A DNA stretch of 18,787 nucleotides from JTS-RE37 sp041744575 (GTDB taxonomy: Bacteria; Bacteroidota; Bacteroidia; Flavobacteriales; Flavobacteriaceae): assembly GCA_041744575.1 (NCBI GenBank), contig JBGTKP010000023.1, positions 1-18,787 of the forward strand, given 5' to 3'. The position numbers were made by a program, and so were the translations under genes. Position 1 is the first letter of the stretch; each line of letters opens with the position of its first letter. Under the pieces are notes generated by a model. It was not told the origin of the DNA, ran no database searches, and saw only the letters and a program-made list of their open reading frames with translations. Positions 8,870 through 16,462 of the stretch are shown piece by piece.

Positions 8870-10318
8870 ATGAAAAAGTATATAATAATAGGAATATCCG
8901 TTCTGGGCGCTGCGACCTACCTGGGATGTGATGATGAGATCCAGGACCTGGAGCCTTTTACCCAGGGAAATCCGGAAACCTTTTTTAATTCGGTGGCCAC
9001 TTTCCAGAATGGGGTGGATGGTATTTACAGCCAGTTGTGGAATTATTATTCGGATCCGACCTTCGGAATGCAGGGGGTTCCGGACATCCTCTCTGACAAT
9101 GTCATCCTTGTACAGACCGGAAGGCGTTCCAATGAGACCAATTATGACTACCGATACAATCCTAATTCGGGCGGTCCGGTAGACCTCTACTGGAGCGAGT
9201 GCTACGAGGCGGTCAATGTGGCCAACCTTGTTATCGGGCAGATAGATAACCTGGCAGACGGGCCCGAGAAGGATAATATCCTCGGACAGGCGCTTGCAGC
9301 CCGGGCTTATGCGCATTTTGACTTGGCCAGGGTGTATGCCCAGATCCCAACCCAGAGTTCCGGGGCGGCCGCTTCCCCCGGCATCGTATATATCAAAGTG
9401 GAAGACGGGGATACTTCGGATCCGTTTGCCCAGCCCTCAAGGGAAACGGTAGCGGAAAATTACGCTGAGATCCTGGGAGATCTGGAAGAGGCTGCAGATC
9501 TGATCGGTGATGATAATGGTGAAGGGCGCCTCAACCGGAATGCCGTCTATGGGATCCTGTCAAGGGTCTACCTGTATAACGGAGACTATCAGGCCGCCAT
9601 TGCTGCCGCCGATGAGGTTAGTACCGCACTGGCAACGCCGGATGAGCTGGAAGGTGTCTACCTTGACGCCAACAATGCCGGCATCGTATGGGAACTTGCC
9701 GTGAACACAAGTTCGGAAAGTACTTTCAATAATGTCGGGGTGATCTACAGTCAATCCAATTCCAGTGCCACCATTTCGGAGTACGCCATTGATTTTGCCT
9801 TTTGGAACAGTGTGGATCCCAATGATATCCGGCGTAATGTGATGCAATTTTTAGGGACCAACCAGGGGAATGATTACAATGCAGTTAAAAAGTTCCTGGG
9901 TGAAACCGGTCAGGTAAACGGCCGTCTCGATATCAAGGTGATCCGCGCTGCGGAAGTATTGCTGAATAAGGCGGAAGCCCAATTTGAGCTTGGTCTTGGG
10001 ACCGAAGCACTCGCCTCACTGGATCAGTTGCGTGATGTACGCTACACCTCTTATACAAGCGGAGAATCAGGACAGGCGCTTGACGATGCCATTGCGTTCA
10101 ACCGAAGGGTCGAATTGTCATTTGAAGGGCATCGCTTCTTTGACCTTAAGAGAAGAGGGGAGTCCGTTCAGCGATCTGATTTCGGTGATATTATTGACGG
10201 ATCCGGCACCCCTGCCGAGATTGAGACCCTGGCTGCAGGGGATTTTAAATTTCAGCTTCCGATCCCGATCGGGGAAACGAACGCCAACAGTAATCTGACC
10301 CAGAATGATGGGTACTAA
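8870..10318 (+). CDS. SusD/RagB-family surface lipoprotein
   Basis: The 482-residue partner of the upstream transporter, expected to cap its barrel and bind the substrate. The ATG at 8870 was chosen because it opens a lipoprotein signal peptide (lipobox YLGC, Cys20). The same frame runs open upstream to 8402, but there it only shadows susC. The residues after the cysteine (DDEIQD) are acidic, resembling the lipoprotein export signals that send proteins to the cell surface in this phylum. Family landmarks include ARAYAHFDLARVYAQIP (144-160, TPR-like helix pair), RLNRNAVYGILSRVYLYNGDY (220-240), IRAAEVLLNKAEAQFELG (358-375), RRVELSFEGHRFFDLKRRGE (412-431) and the C-terminal NANSNLTQNDGY. It is full length for the family, and co-transcription with its neighbours is clear from the spacing. 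Confidence 0.96.
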   Translation: MKKYIIIGISVLGAATYLGCDDEIQDLEPFTQGNPETFFNSVATFQNGVDGIYSQLWNYYSDPTFGMQGVPDILSDNVILVQTGRRSNETNYDYRYNPNSGGPVDLYWSECYEAVNVANLVIGQIDNLADGPEKDNILGQALAARAYAHFDLARVYAQIPTQSSGAAASPGIVYIKVEDGDTSDPFAQPSRETVAENYAEILGDLEEAADLIGDDNGEGRLNRNAVYGILSRVYLYNGDYQAAIAAADEVSTALATPDELEGVYLDANNAGIVWELAVNTSSESTFNNVGVIYSQSNSSATISEYAIDFAFWNSVDPNDIRRNVMQFLGTNQGNDYNAVKKFLGETGQVNGRLDIKVIRAAEVLLNKAEAQFELGLGTEALASLDQLRDVRYTSYTSGESGQALDDAIAFNRRVELSFEGHRFFDLKRRGESVQRSDFGDIIDGSGTPAEIETLAAGDFKFQLPIPIGETNANSNLTQNDGY

Positions 10319-10334
10319 TTGTAATCACAGACTC

Positions 10335-11192
10335 ATGAAGACCAGAAACAGAAACAAAATAGCATTAGGGATATTGACCTTATTCCTCGCTTTCTCTTCC
10401 TGCGAAGAGAATGAAATCCCGCTTTTTGATACGGATAACGGAAGGGCCATCGCCGGTTTCAATAATCCCACATCCTCCGCAAGTATTATTTTTAACCCTG
10501 CGGCGGATACCCAAAATGTAATCACGGTAGGTGTATCTACCCTGTCTGATTCGGACAGGGCGGTACAACTGGAACTGGACGCGGCCAACACCACGCTCGA
10601 TCCGATATATTACACCATAAGTGACCTGTCTCCTGTTATTCCCGCAGGCGAGTTTACCACAGACATCATAATCACTACTTTAGGTTCTACGGACCTTCCG
10701 GAATCCGGTTCTGTTATTGCCCTGAATCTCAACTCCGTTGATGGGGCTGAGATCCTGACCACAAGCCGTTCCAGCCTGACAGTAGGCCTGTCGGTAGAAT
10801 GTCCTGAAGTCGACTTTGCCAGTATTCCTGGCACTTATACCATTACGGTAGATGAGTTTGAAACCTCCGTGGGCGATTCACAATTCGAAATAGTGGCAGG
10901 TCCCGGGGCGAATCAGTTTACGATGGTAAATCCTTTTGATCATCCCAATCCTGATGCAGGAGGGGCTCAGAATTATGATGTGGTGATTGATGTCAGCCCG
11001 GACACAGGAGCGGTGACGGTACCCCGGCAACCGGCCTGGCACTGTATCAGTTTCGGATGTGAATTTGGCGAGGGTCGCGTTGATGGCATCGGCCTTTCCC
11101 TGACATGTATCGGACAGATCAGTTTCACCTTGAGTCACACCGTGGATGCGGGATCTTTTGGAAGTTATGCCCTTGTGGTTCAGAAAAATTAA
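10335..11192 (+). CDS. SusE-position lipoprotein, probable surface binding protein
   Basis: The 285-residue protein is the third gene of the SusC/SusD operon, 16 bases after the susD stop. The ATG at 10335 is preferred over one at 10305, because only it places the basic N-terminus directly before a lipoprotein signal peptide (lipobox FSSC, Cys23). The acidic EENE after the cysteine is consistent with surface export. Residues 35-150 look like an immunoglobulin-like beta-sandwich of the DUF1735/Calx-beta kind (FNPAADTQNVITVGVSTLS, then PAGEFTTDIIITT). Residues 155-285 form a second beta domain starting GTYTITVDEF, with four cysteines (156, 237, 242, 258) that could pair after export. Proteins in this operon position commonly bind the glycan or peptide taken in by SusCD. 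The ligand is unknown and the family placement is tentative. Confidence 0.85.
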   Translation: MKTRNRNKIALGILTLFLAFSSCEENEIPLFDTDNGRAIAGFNNPTSSASIIFNPAADTQNVITVGVSTLSDSDRAVQLELDAANTTLDPIYYTISDLSPVIPAGEFTTDIIITTLGSTDLPESGSVIALNLNSVDGAEILTTSRSSLTVGLSVECPEVDFASIPGTYTITVDEFETSVGDSQFEIVAGPGANQFTMVNPFDHPNPDAGGAQNYDVVIDVSPDTGAVTVPRQPAWHCISFGCEFGEGRVDGIGLSLTCIGQISFTLSHTVDAGSFGSYALVVQKN

Positions 11193-11234
11193 ATCCTCCC
11201 CTAATCTCATTGAAATTCAATAGCTTTAAACATG

Positions 11235-11260
11235 AGGCTGCCCGTCAGGGCAGCCTTTTT
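11235..11260 (+). terminator. Rho-independent terminator of the SusC/SusD operon
   Basis: A perfect 9-bp stem (AGGCTGCCC 11235-11243, GGGCAGCCT 11248-11256) with a GTCA loop is followed by a T-run. It lies 42 bases after the third gene's stop, in the correct orientation. On the minus strand no comparable T-run follows, so it probably does not serve the convergent genes equally well. Confidence 0.9.
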
Positions 11261-11341
11261 ATCTGAATGACCTGGTGAAAGCCGGATTTCGCATACTGGG
11301 CGGAACCTGGTTCAATCCTACCGAAAGTCAGGCTCAGGAAT

Positions 11342-12043
11342 TTATTCTACCCTGAATTCAAAGATTTCCGATTGGGAGGAGTTACCTATGGCATCAAAGG
11401 ATACCACACGCCAAAAGTAAGTGGTGGCAGAGGTGATCGGGGCCTCCAGCGTGTTCTGTTCAGTTGCACCAAGGAGAGACGTAGGATCGCTGTCGGTCCC
11501 GATAAATACTTCATACTCTGAAAGGTCATTATCAACATCACTGCCTGCCCACTCCAATACAATAGTCTCTGAAACAGGAATTGTGACACCCCGCGCAGGG
11601 AAAACCGCTGAAGCAGGAAAGGGGGCATAGTTAGCAATCCCCGGACCCTCATTGTAAAATTTCCAGGTCTCACTTTGGGCGGTGGCAGTAGTCCCGTTTG
11701 CCTTTGAAACGACAGACCATTCGTAAGGTACACCCCGCAAAAGATTTACTTCTGCGGCATCGGAGGAGGCCGTTATTTTAACGGTGGTGCCGGCATCGAG
11801 ATTCTTCAGCTGAATTTCATAACTGTCGGTATTCTGGGAAGCGTTCCATCTGAATTCTACCCGGCTTTGTGTATCACTGAGTACTTCCCCCTCATTGCAT
11901 TCGGTATTATTTTCAGGAAATACCAGGGTAGCGGCAAGAGGGGCAGGAACTTCCGGCGGCGGTCCGGAACCGGAATCGCCCTTGCCACATCCGCAGAGGG
12001 TTAATATCATTGCGAACACGCCTATGTATCCGGAGAGCTTCAT
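11342..12043 (-). CDS. Lipoprotein with two fibronectin-III-like repeats
   Basis: The 233-residue product carries a lipoprotein signal peptide (lipobox LCGC, Cys19), then a flexible Gly/Ser/Pro linker (20-35). Two repeats follow that resemble each other (about 36-131 and 140-233). Each has a strand like 'VEFRWNAS..TDSYEIQL' or 'IVLEWAGSD..LSEYEVFIG' and ends with 'YEWSVVS...SETWKFY' or 'YFWRVVS...SEIFEFRVE'. This is the fibronectin type III pattern seen in many exported binding proteins. The ATG overlaps the stop of the giant T9SS protein by four bases (ATGA), so translation is likely coupled and the two products may work together. No enzymatic residues are seen. It could anchor or present the secreted partner at the outer membrane, but that is inference. 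The gene ends before the convergent SusCD operon terminator region. Confidence 0.85.
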   Translation of the reverse strand: MKLSGYIGVFAMILTLCGCGKGDSGSGPPPEVPAPLAATLVFPENNTECNEGEVLSDTQSRVEFRWNASQNTDSYEIQLKNLDAGTTVKITASSDAAEVNLLRGVPYEWSVVSKANGTTATAQSETWKFYNEGPGIANYAPFPASAVFPARGVTIPVSETIVLEWAGSDVDNDLSEYEVFIGTDSDPTSLLGATEQNTLEAPITSATTYFWRVVSFDAIGNSSQSEIFEFRVE

Positions 12044-15000
12044 TTTCTGATAATTTTAAAGTTTTTAAGCGAACCTGCTGTTCTTACATTCAGGAGGTAT
12101 ACTCCTTTGGCAAGACCTTCGACATCTACAGTGATCCGTTGGGTTGCAGGGATATATTTTTTAACAAATACCTTCTTGCCGGAGACGGCAAATAAACTGA
12201 GTTCCACCTCCTCCGGAACCGAATTTCCCAGAAATAACTGCAATTCCCCGCCGGAAACCGGGTTGGGGTAAATAAACAACTCCGGACTGATCAGAATGGA
12301 TTCCTCATAGCTTCCCTGGCAGTTACTGTCGGTAGTAACACTCAATGTGTTCTCTACTTTGGATAATGGCAATGTGATCTCTGTTTCTTCTGTGTAGTAG
12401 ACCTCATTATTTAATTGTACCGTATACCGGGTCCCGCCCCCCAATGTGAGCGTTACTTCCTTATCCAGCGAACTGATCTTTGACGAGACCGATAAAGGTT
12501 GGGGCTCGGAGATGATCACGCTGTAACACAGTTCGTAGCCGGGCTGGTCAGCAACTGTGAGGCAGGCTTCATAACTTCCTGCAGGCAGGTCGGCAAAGGT
12601 GGCGGAATCAGTAAAGGAAACGGAAGCGTTTGTACCAGGACCGCTTAAGACCGCGATATAGTTCAAAGGCTGCTGTGCCTGAATTTCCAATTTGCCATTG
12701 TCGGATGACATGCAGGACTCGCCCCTGGTCAATAACCTGAAGTTTGAAGCAGGTAAAGAAAAGACCTCACAACCGGTAATATCAACGACATTATCCTGTC
12801 CTGTATCCGGGCAAAGGTCAGAAACATTGAGCACGCCATCATTATCCTGATCCGTATCACAGGCATTTCCAATGCCATCCGAATCTACATCTTCCTGTCC
12901 CGGATTGGCAGTGAAAGGACAATTATCTACCCCATCAGAAATCCCGTCATTATCATCATCCGGGTCGCAGACATCCCCCATCGCATCCCCATCCATATCC
13001 AATTGATTCAGGTTACTGATAATTGGGCAGTTATCCTCTGTATCAGGAATTCCATCGTTATCATCGTCCTCATCGTCTTCCAGCCCTGTCAATACAAAGT
13101 CATCGATTACCGCCCCTTCCTGGTTGACTGCCGGATCTGCATGAAAAACGATCCGGAAAATGACATTGGTCTCCGCGGTCAGATCGGTTTCCCCGAGGGA
13201 GGCGTTCAGGGCAAAATTATAGGCATATTCAGTGAGGGTGGCGTTGGTTCCCGTCCACTGTGCCCCTGGGCAATTCTGGCAATCATCCGCATCCCCGGAA
13301 TTCTGGTTGGTCCTGTCACTGGTGTACCAGTTTGGCTGGCTGTCTATATTCCCCAGCACCTCCCAGGTGGTACCGTTATTCACGGAATACTGTACATAAA
13401 CTATGTCAAAATTGACTTCGAGGTCATAGGCCATTTTAAAGCGCAATTCCGGACCCAGGATGGAAGACAGATCGTAACAGTTGCTCAGCAGAATTCCTTT
13501 TATCCCGTCCGGATGGTTCCCGTCAAGCACCGTTCCATATACTTGTGTTCCAGAACCGGCGTCATTGAGGAGTGCACCCGAAGGAACCCCTTTTTCCCAG
13601 ACACTGTCTTCCCTTCCTTCATTGTAGGCGATGAGCGTTTGATCCGGCGATTCAAAAGTATATACTTCATCGCCGAGACCGGGGGTGTTGACAAAGAAGC
13701 TGTTGCTCAATTCATTATTGTCTGCGTAGCTGTCTCCCGCGATGGTAACCCGCACTTTCAGGGTAGCGGCACCCGCGGTGCTTATATTCATTGAAGGGAG
13801 AGTGATTTCAGCGGTGCTGCCGGAGGTGAGATTCAATGGAGCATCAAAATTCTCCTCCGGGCCTTCATTGACGGAATAGGTCACTTCGGCCTCCGTTATG
13901 GCATTCAAACCTTTGTTTTCTACGCTGATCTCCGGGAGGATCTGCCCGCAGAGTACCGCGTCTGTGGCAGGAGAGATTGCCAGCAGGCGAATGTCATTGT
14001 CGGGCACCTGAATTGGCATGGGAGATTGAAAGATACCCCTGCCATAGGTGGATGCCGTTATAATTTCATCGTCTGTACTGATTTCAAGGTCACTGATGGC
14101 AACACTTGGCAGCCCTGTAAAATAGTCCTCCCATTCCGTCAGGGAATCATCGAGGCGGTAAACGCCAAGACTGGTTCCTACATAAATGGGATTTTGAGAA
14201 TGACGTGGCTGGTGTACTATGGAGAAGTAGGCCTGATCAGTTGGAAGATTATATGTGATATCTTCTTCTGCTGCATTTGTCCCGTTGATCGTCAGTCTGA
14301 AAATGCCTCTTAATTGTTGCTGTTCGCTTTGGGGTATCCCAACCCGGTTAGACGTGGTAACATACAAAATATTTCCATTGCCGCTGTTAATGGCAATATC
14401 AGATATCTGCGATTCAAACTGGTGCAGGGGGGTGAAAGTTATTCCGCCGTTCCCGCTTCGGTAAATGAAATCGTTTTCAGCCGCATACATCACCAGGGGA
14501 TTGTTGGGGTCGATTTCGAAATCCTCAAGATTACCGCCTCCGATATTGGCGGATATTTTTTCCCAGGCGCTGCCGGTAAGTTTGTAAACCGCATTATATG
14601 CGGCGTATACCTCTCCTTCGCTGCTGATGGCAAGCGGGGTGATCCAGTTGCCTTCTATGGCATTTCCACCTGCATTGGTCGGCGCATTTATCAAACCAAT
14701 CGACTGCCCGGAGTCTGCTGAAAGGGCAAGAGCACCTCCGAATTGTGTAAAGCCATATACAATATTATTGTTAGATGGATCGATGGCATTGTCCATGCCA
14801 TCCCCTCCGTGGTAGTTATTCCATTCTCCGTTGGCATATGCCTGACCTCCATTGTCCTGCAATCCTCCAACCATTTTTGTGGCATCGGTCGATGAAACAG
14901 ACAAGCGATAAAATTGCCCAACGGAGATGCCTGCCGTTCTGTCGGTAAAAGAAACTCCGCCATTCCCCGAACTGTATATGCCGCCGTCACTTCCGCAAAA

Positions 15001-16305
15001 GAGCGTGTTGCCAAAAAATTTTAATGTGTGTATATCGGCGTGTGTATAGGCCTGATTGTTCTGGAACCACTGGTTCAGGCGCACAAAGGAAGCCCCTGCA
15101 TTGGTGCTTTTCCAGATATTGAGGCAACCCATATAAATTTCATCGGCATTCGTGGGTGATACTTCCAGAGCAAGGTCAAACCAGGCCTGTGTCGATTCCA
15201 TAATATTGACGGTATTCGGACTTTTGGTAAAAGATACCCCACTGTTAAAGGAGGTATACAGTCCCTGATAGGCGAAAGCACTGCCAGTTCCCGCACTTAA
15301 GATATAAACCCGTTGCGGATCGGCAGGGCTGACACCAAGGACGAGTCGTCCCGAAGTCGCTGGGAGAATATCGGTAATTTGTTCAAAATCGTTCCCATTG
15401 ACCGATCTGTAAAAAGCAGAGGTGCCTACGGCATAAACAGTATTTCCATTGCCTGGTTTTAACTTAAAATCCTTAATGTTTCCGGCTCTTTTAAGTTCCC
15501 AGCTTCCACCGGCATCAATTGATTTATAGAGGCCTGTATTAGTGGCCACCCAAACAATATTCGAATTTAGAGGATCCACGGTGATCTCATTCATGAGGCT
15601 GTTCTCATTGGTATTCGAAGGATTGAGGCCGGTCTGCTGCCAGCTGACACCACCATTTGTCGACTTAAACACCCCGACGCTGTATGAATCGGCAGCGTCA
15701 TCATCTCCTGTGGAGATGTAAATCGTATTGGGGTTCGAAGGGTCTATGGCGATTCCGGAAACCCCTATCTGTGGCAGATCATTAAACAAATTAACCCAGC
15801 TGTTACCCCCGGTGGTAGTTTTCCACAAGCCGCCGGCCGGTGCTCCGGCGTACCAGACATTTGCATTCGAAGGATCTACGGCAATGGCATTGATCCTTCC
15901 TACACCCGGCAATTGCCCGCTGAAGACTCCCGGGGTTTCAGGGCCTATAGAAGTCCAGGAACTAACAGGGTTGACCACTCCGGATACACGGTTTTGCTTC
16001 CGTTCCCAGGCTTCCCAGAGCGCTCCGGAAGATGGAAGGTATCCACGGGAATCTGTGTAGTAGCTCCAATAATTTTCCCAGCGTTTATAGGGCTTGAACC
16101 CGACACCTTTCTGACTTTGATCTTTCCCTTGCCAGTAGGTGTTAAACACTTCGGATATTTCATAAAGGGTATGTTGTCGCTGGATAGTCTTTCCTGAGGC
16201 ATTTTCCTGCTTTTCCAACAATTCCATCCAGGGCGCTGCTTCATTAAATTGGGCGTGCCCGGTGGTGCCTAAGATAAGACATGCCAGAATCCATCTTCTT
16301 AACAT
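12040..16305 (-). CDS. Giant T9SS-exported protein with Asp-box propeller and TSP3 repeats
   Basis: The ATG at 16305 is chosen because it starts a clean signal peptide (MLRRWILACLILGTTGHAQ); an upstream in-frame ATG at 16350 only adds an unlikely 15-residue leader. The mature 1421-residue product has several parts. Residues 20-105 form a Trp/Tyr-rich N-terminal region with YWQGKD and KPYKRWENYW motifs. About 115-760 holds roughly eight Asp boxes (for example STNGGVSW, SIDAGGSW, STNAGASF), indicating a BNR/VPS10-like propeller. About 772-875 is CARDB-like, and 880-1075 is a jelly-roll-like region ending VIDDFVLTG. About 1077-1180 are thrombospondin type 3 repeats (DDDNDGIPD..DNCP), which bind calcium. 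About 1182-1270 is a Cys-containing SprB-like domain, and 1342-1421 the type A sorting domain (YPNP, KGVYLLNV, final KNFKIIRK). Secretion to the cell surface through T9SS is expected; no catalytic site is identifiable. The next gene overlaps its stop. Confidence 0.92.
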   Translation of the reverse strand: MLRRWILACLILGTTGHAQFNEAAPWMELLEKQENASGKTIQRQHTLYEISEVFNTYWQGKDQSQKGVGFKPYKRWENYWSYYTDSRGYLPSSGALWEAWERKQNRVSGVVNPVSSWTSIGPETPGVFSGQLPGVGRINAIAVDPSNANVWYAGAPAGGLWKTTTGGNSWVNLFNDLPQIGVSGIAIDPSNPNTIYISTGDDDAADSYSVGVFKSTNGGVSWQQTGLNPSNTNENSLMNEITVDPLNSNIVWVATNTGLYKSIDAGGSWELKRAGNIKDFKLKPGNGNTVYAVGTSAFYRSVNGNDFEQITDILPATSGRLVLGVSPADPQRVYILSAGTGSAFAYQGLYTSFNSGVSFTKSPNTVNIMESTQAWFDLALEVSPTNADEIYMGCLNIWKSTNAGASFVRLNQWFQNNQAYTHADIHTLKFFGNTLFCGSDGGIYSSGNGGVSFTDRTAGISVGQFYRLSVSSTDATKMVGGLQDNGGQAYANGEWNNYHGGDGMDNAIDPSNNNIVYGFTQFGGALALSADSGQSIGLINAPTNAGGNAIEGNWITPLAISSEGEVYAAYNAVYKLTGSAWEKISANIGGGNLEDFEIDPNNPLVMYAAENDFIYRSGNGGITFTPLHQFESQISDIAINSGNGNILYVTTSNRVGIPQSEQQQLRGIFRLTINGTNAAEEDITYNLPTDQAYFSIVHQPRHSQNPIYVGTSLGVYRLDDSLTEWEDYFTGLPSVAISDLEISTDDEIITASTYGRGIFQSPMPIQVPDNDIRLLAISPATDAVLCGQILPEISVENKGLNAITEAEVTYSVNEGPEENFDAPLNLTSGSTAEITLPSMNISTAGAATLKVRVTIAGDSYADNNELSNSFFVNTPGLGDEVYTFESPDQTLIAYNEGREDSVWEKGVPSGALLNDAGSGTQVYGTVLDGNHPDGIKGILLSNCYDLSSILGPELRFKMAYDLEVNFDIVYVQYSVNNGTTWEVLGNIDSQPNWYTSDRTNQNSGDADDCQNCPGAQWTGTNATLTEYAYNFALNASLGETDLTAETNVIFRIVFHADPAVNQEGAVIDDFVLTGLEDDEDDDNDGIPDTEDNCPIISNLNQLDMDGDAMGDVCDPDDDNDGISDGVDNCPFTANPGQEDVDSDGIGNACDTDQDNDGVLNVSDLCPDTGQDNVVDITGCEVFSLPASNFRLLTRGESCMSSDNGKLEIQAQQPLNYIAVLSGPGTNASVSFTDSATFADLPAGSYEACLTVADQPGYELCYSVIISEPQPLSVSSKISSLDKEVTLTLGGGTRYTVQLNNEVYYTEETEITLPLSKVENTLSVTTDSNCQGSYEESILISPELFIYPNPVSGGELQLFLGNSVPEEVELSLFAVSGKKVFVKKYIPATQRITVDVEGLAKGVYLLNVRTAGSLKNFKIIRK
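12043..12282 (-). other. T9SS type A C-terminal sorting domain coding segment
   Basis: The last 80 residues match the type A sorting signal: opening LFIYPNPVSGG, central VSGKKVFVKK, LAKGVYLLNVRT and a basic C-terminus KNFKIIRK. In characterised Bacteroidota this domain directs the protein through the type IX secretion pore and is usually removed on the surface, where the protein is anchored or released. Confidence 0.9.
12766..13077 (-). repeat. Thrombospondin type 3 repeat block within the giant T9SS gene
   Basis: The coding sequence repeats units of the form D-x-D-N/S-D-G-I-x-D/N...D-N-C-P (DDDNDGIPDTEDNCP, DDDNDGISDGVDNCP, DVDSDGIGNACDTDQDNDGV). Spaced aspartates bind calcium and paired cysteines cross-link neighbouring units. 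The block separates the propeller/jelly-roll part from the C-terminal sorting module and probably acts as a rigid calcium-dependent spacer. Confidence 0.85.
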
Positions 16306-16408
16306 CGCAGGTTTTTTAGTAAATATGCTGAAAAATAAAAGAATATTCAATTTTTTCTGTCAGGAACTCCGGCATGTCGGGGAATAAGTCGTGTTGGGCG
16401 GAAAAAAC

Positions 16409-16444
16409 TTTCACATTTCATTACCAACAAAAAAAGTAACTTTG
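16409..16444 (+). promoter_or_regulatory. Promoter of the porin-family gene
   Basis: TAACTTTG at 16437-16444 is a perfect match to the Bacteroidota -7 element TAnnTTTG. A TTTC at 16416-16419 (17 bases upstream) can serve as the -33 element; another TTTC at 16409-16412 has a 24-base spacing. Start of transcription would fall near 16450, leaving a leader of about 12 bases. The segment lies in the 157-base divergent gap between the giant T9SS gene and this gene; no equally good element was seen for the leftward gene. Confidence 0.7.
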
Positions 16445-16462
16445 TCCCTGTAACACGGAAAA

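Noticed and set aside
11300..11325. GGTTCAATCC-like sequence resembling a tRNA T-loop
   Set aside because: There is no matching T-stem, anticodon arm or acceptor stem around it. GAACCTGGTTC is simply a small palindrome.
11272..11355. Short open frame after the terminator (starting LVKAGFRILGG) that reads like protein
   Set aside because: It has no start codon, is under 30 residues, and lies between a terminator and a convergent gene. It could be a gene remnant but nothing supports one.
12766..13077. Repetitive aspartate-rich sequence as a possible CRISPR or satellite array
   Set aside because: The repeats are in frame, differ in length and encode the thrombospondin type 3 motif, so they are protein repeats.
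13003..13794. Long open frame on the plus strand opposite the giant T9SS gene (263 codons)
   Set aside because: It is antisense to a gene with clear domains; its protein has no signal, motif or plausible composition and comes from codon bias of the true strand.
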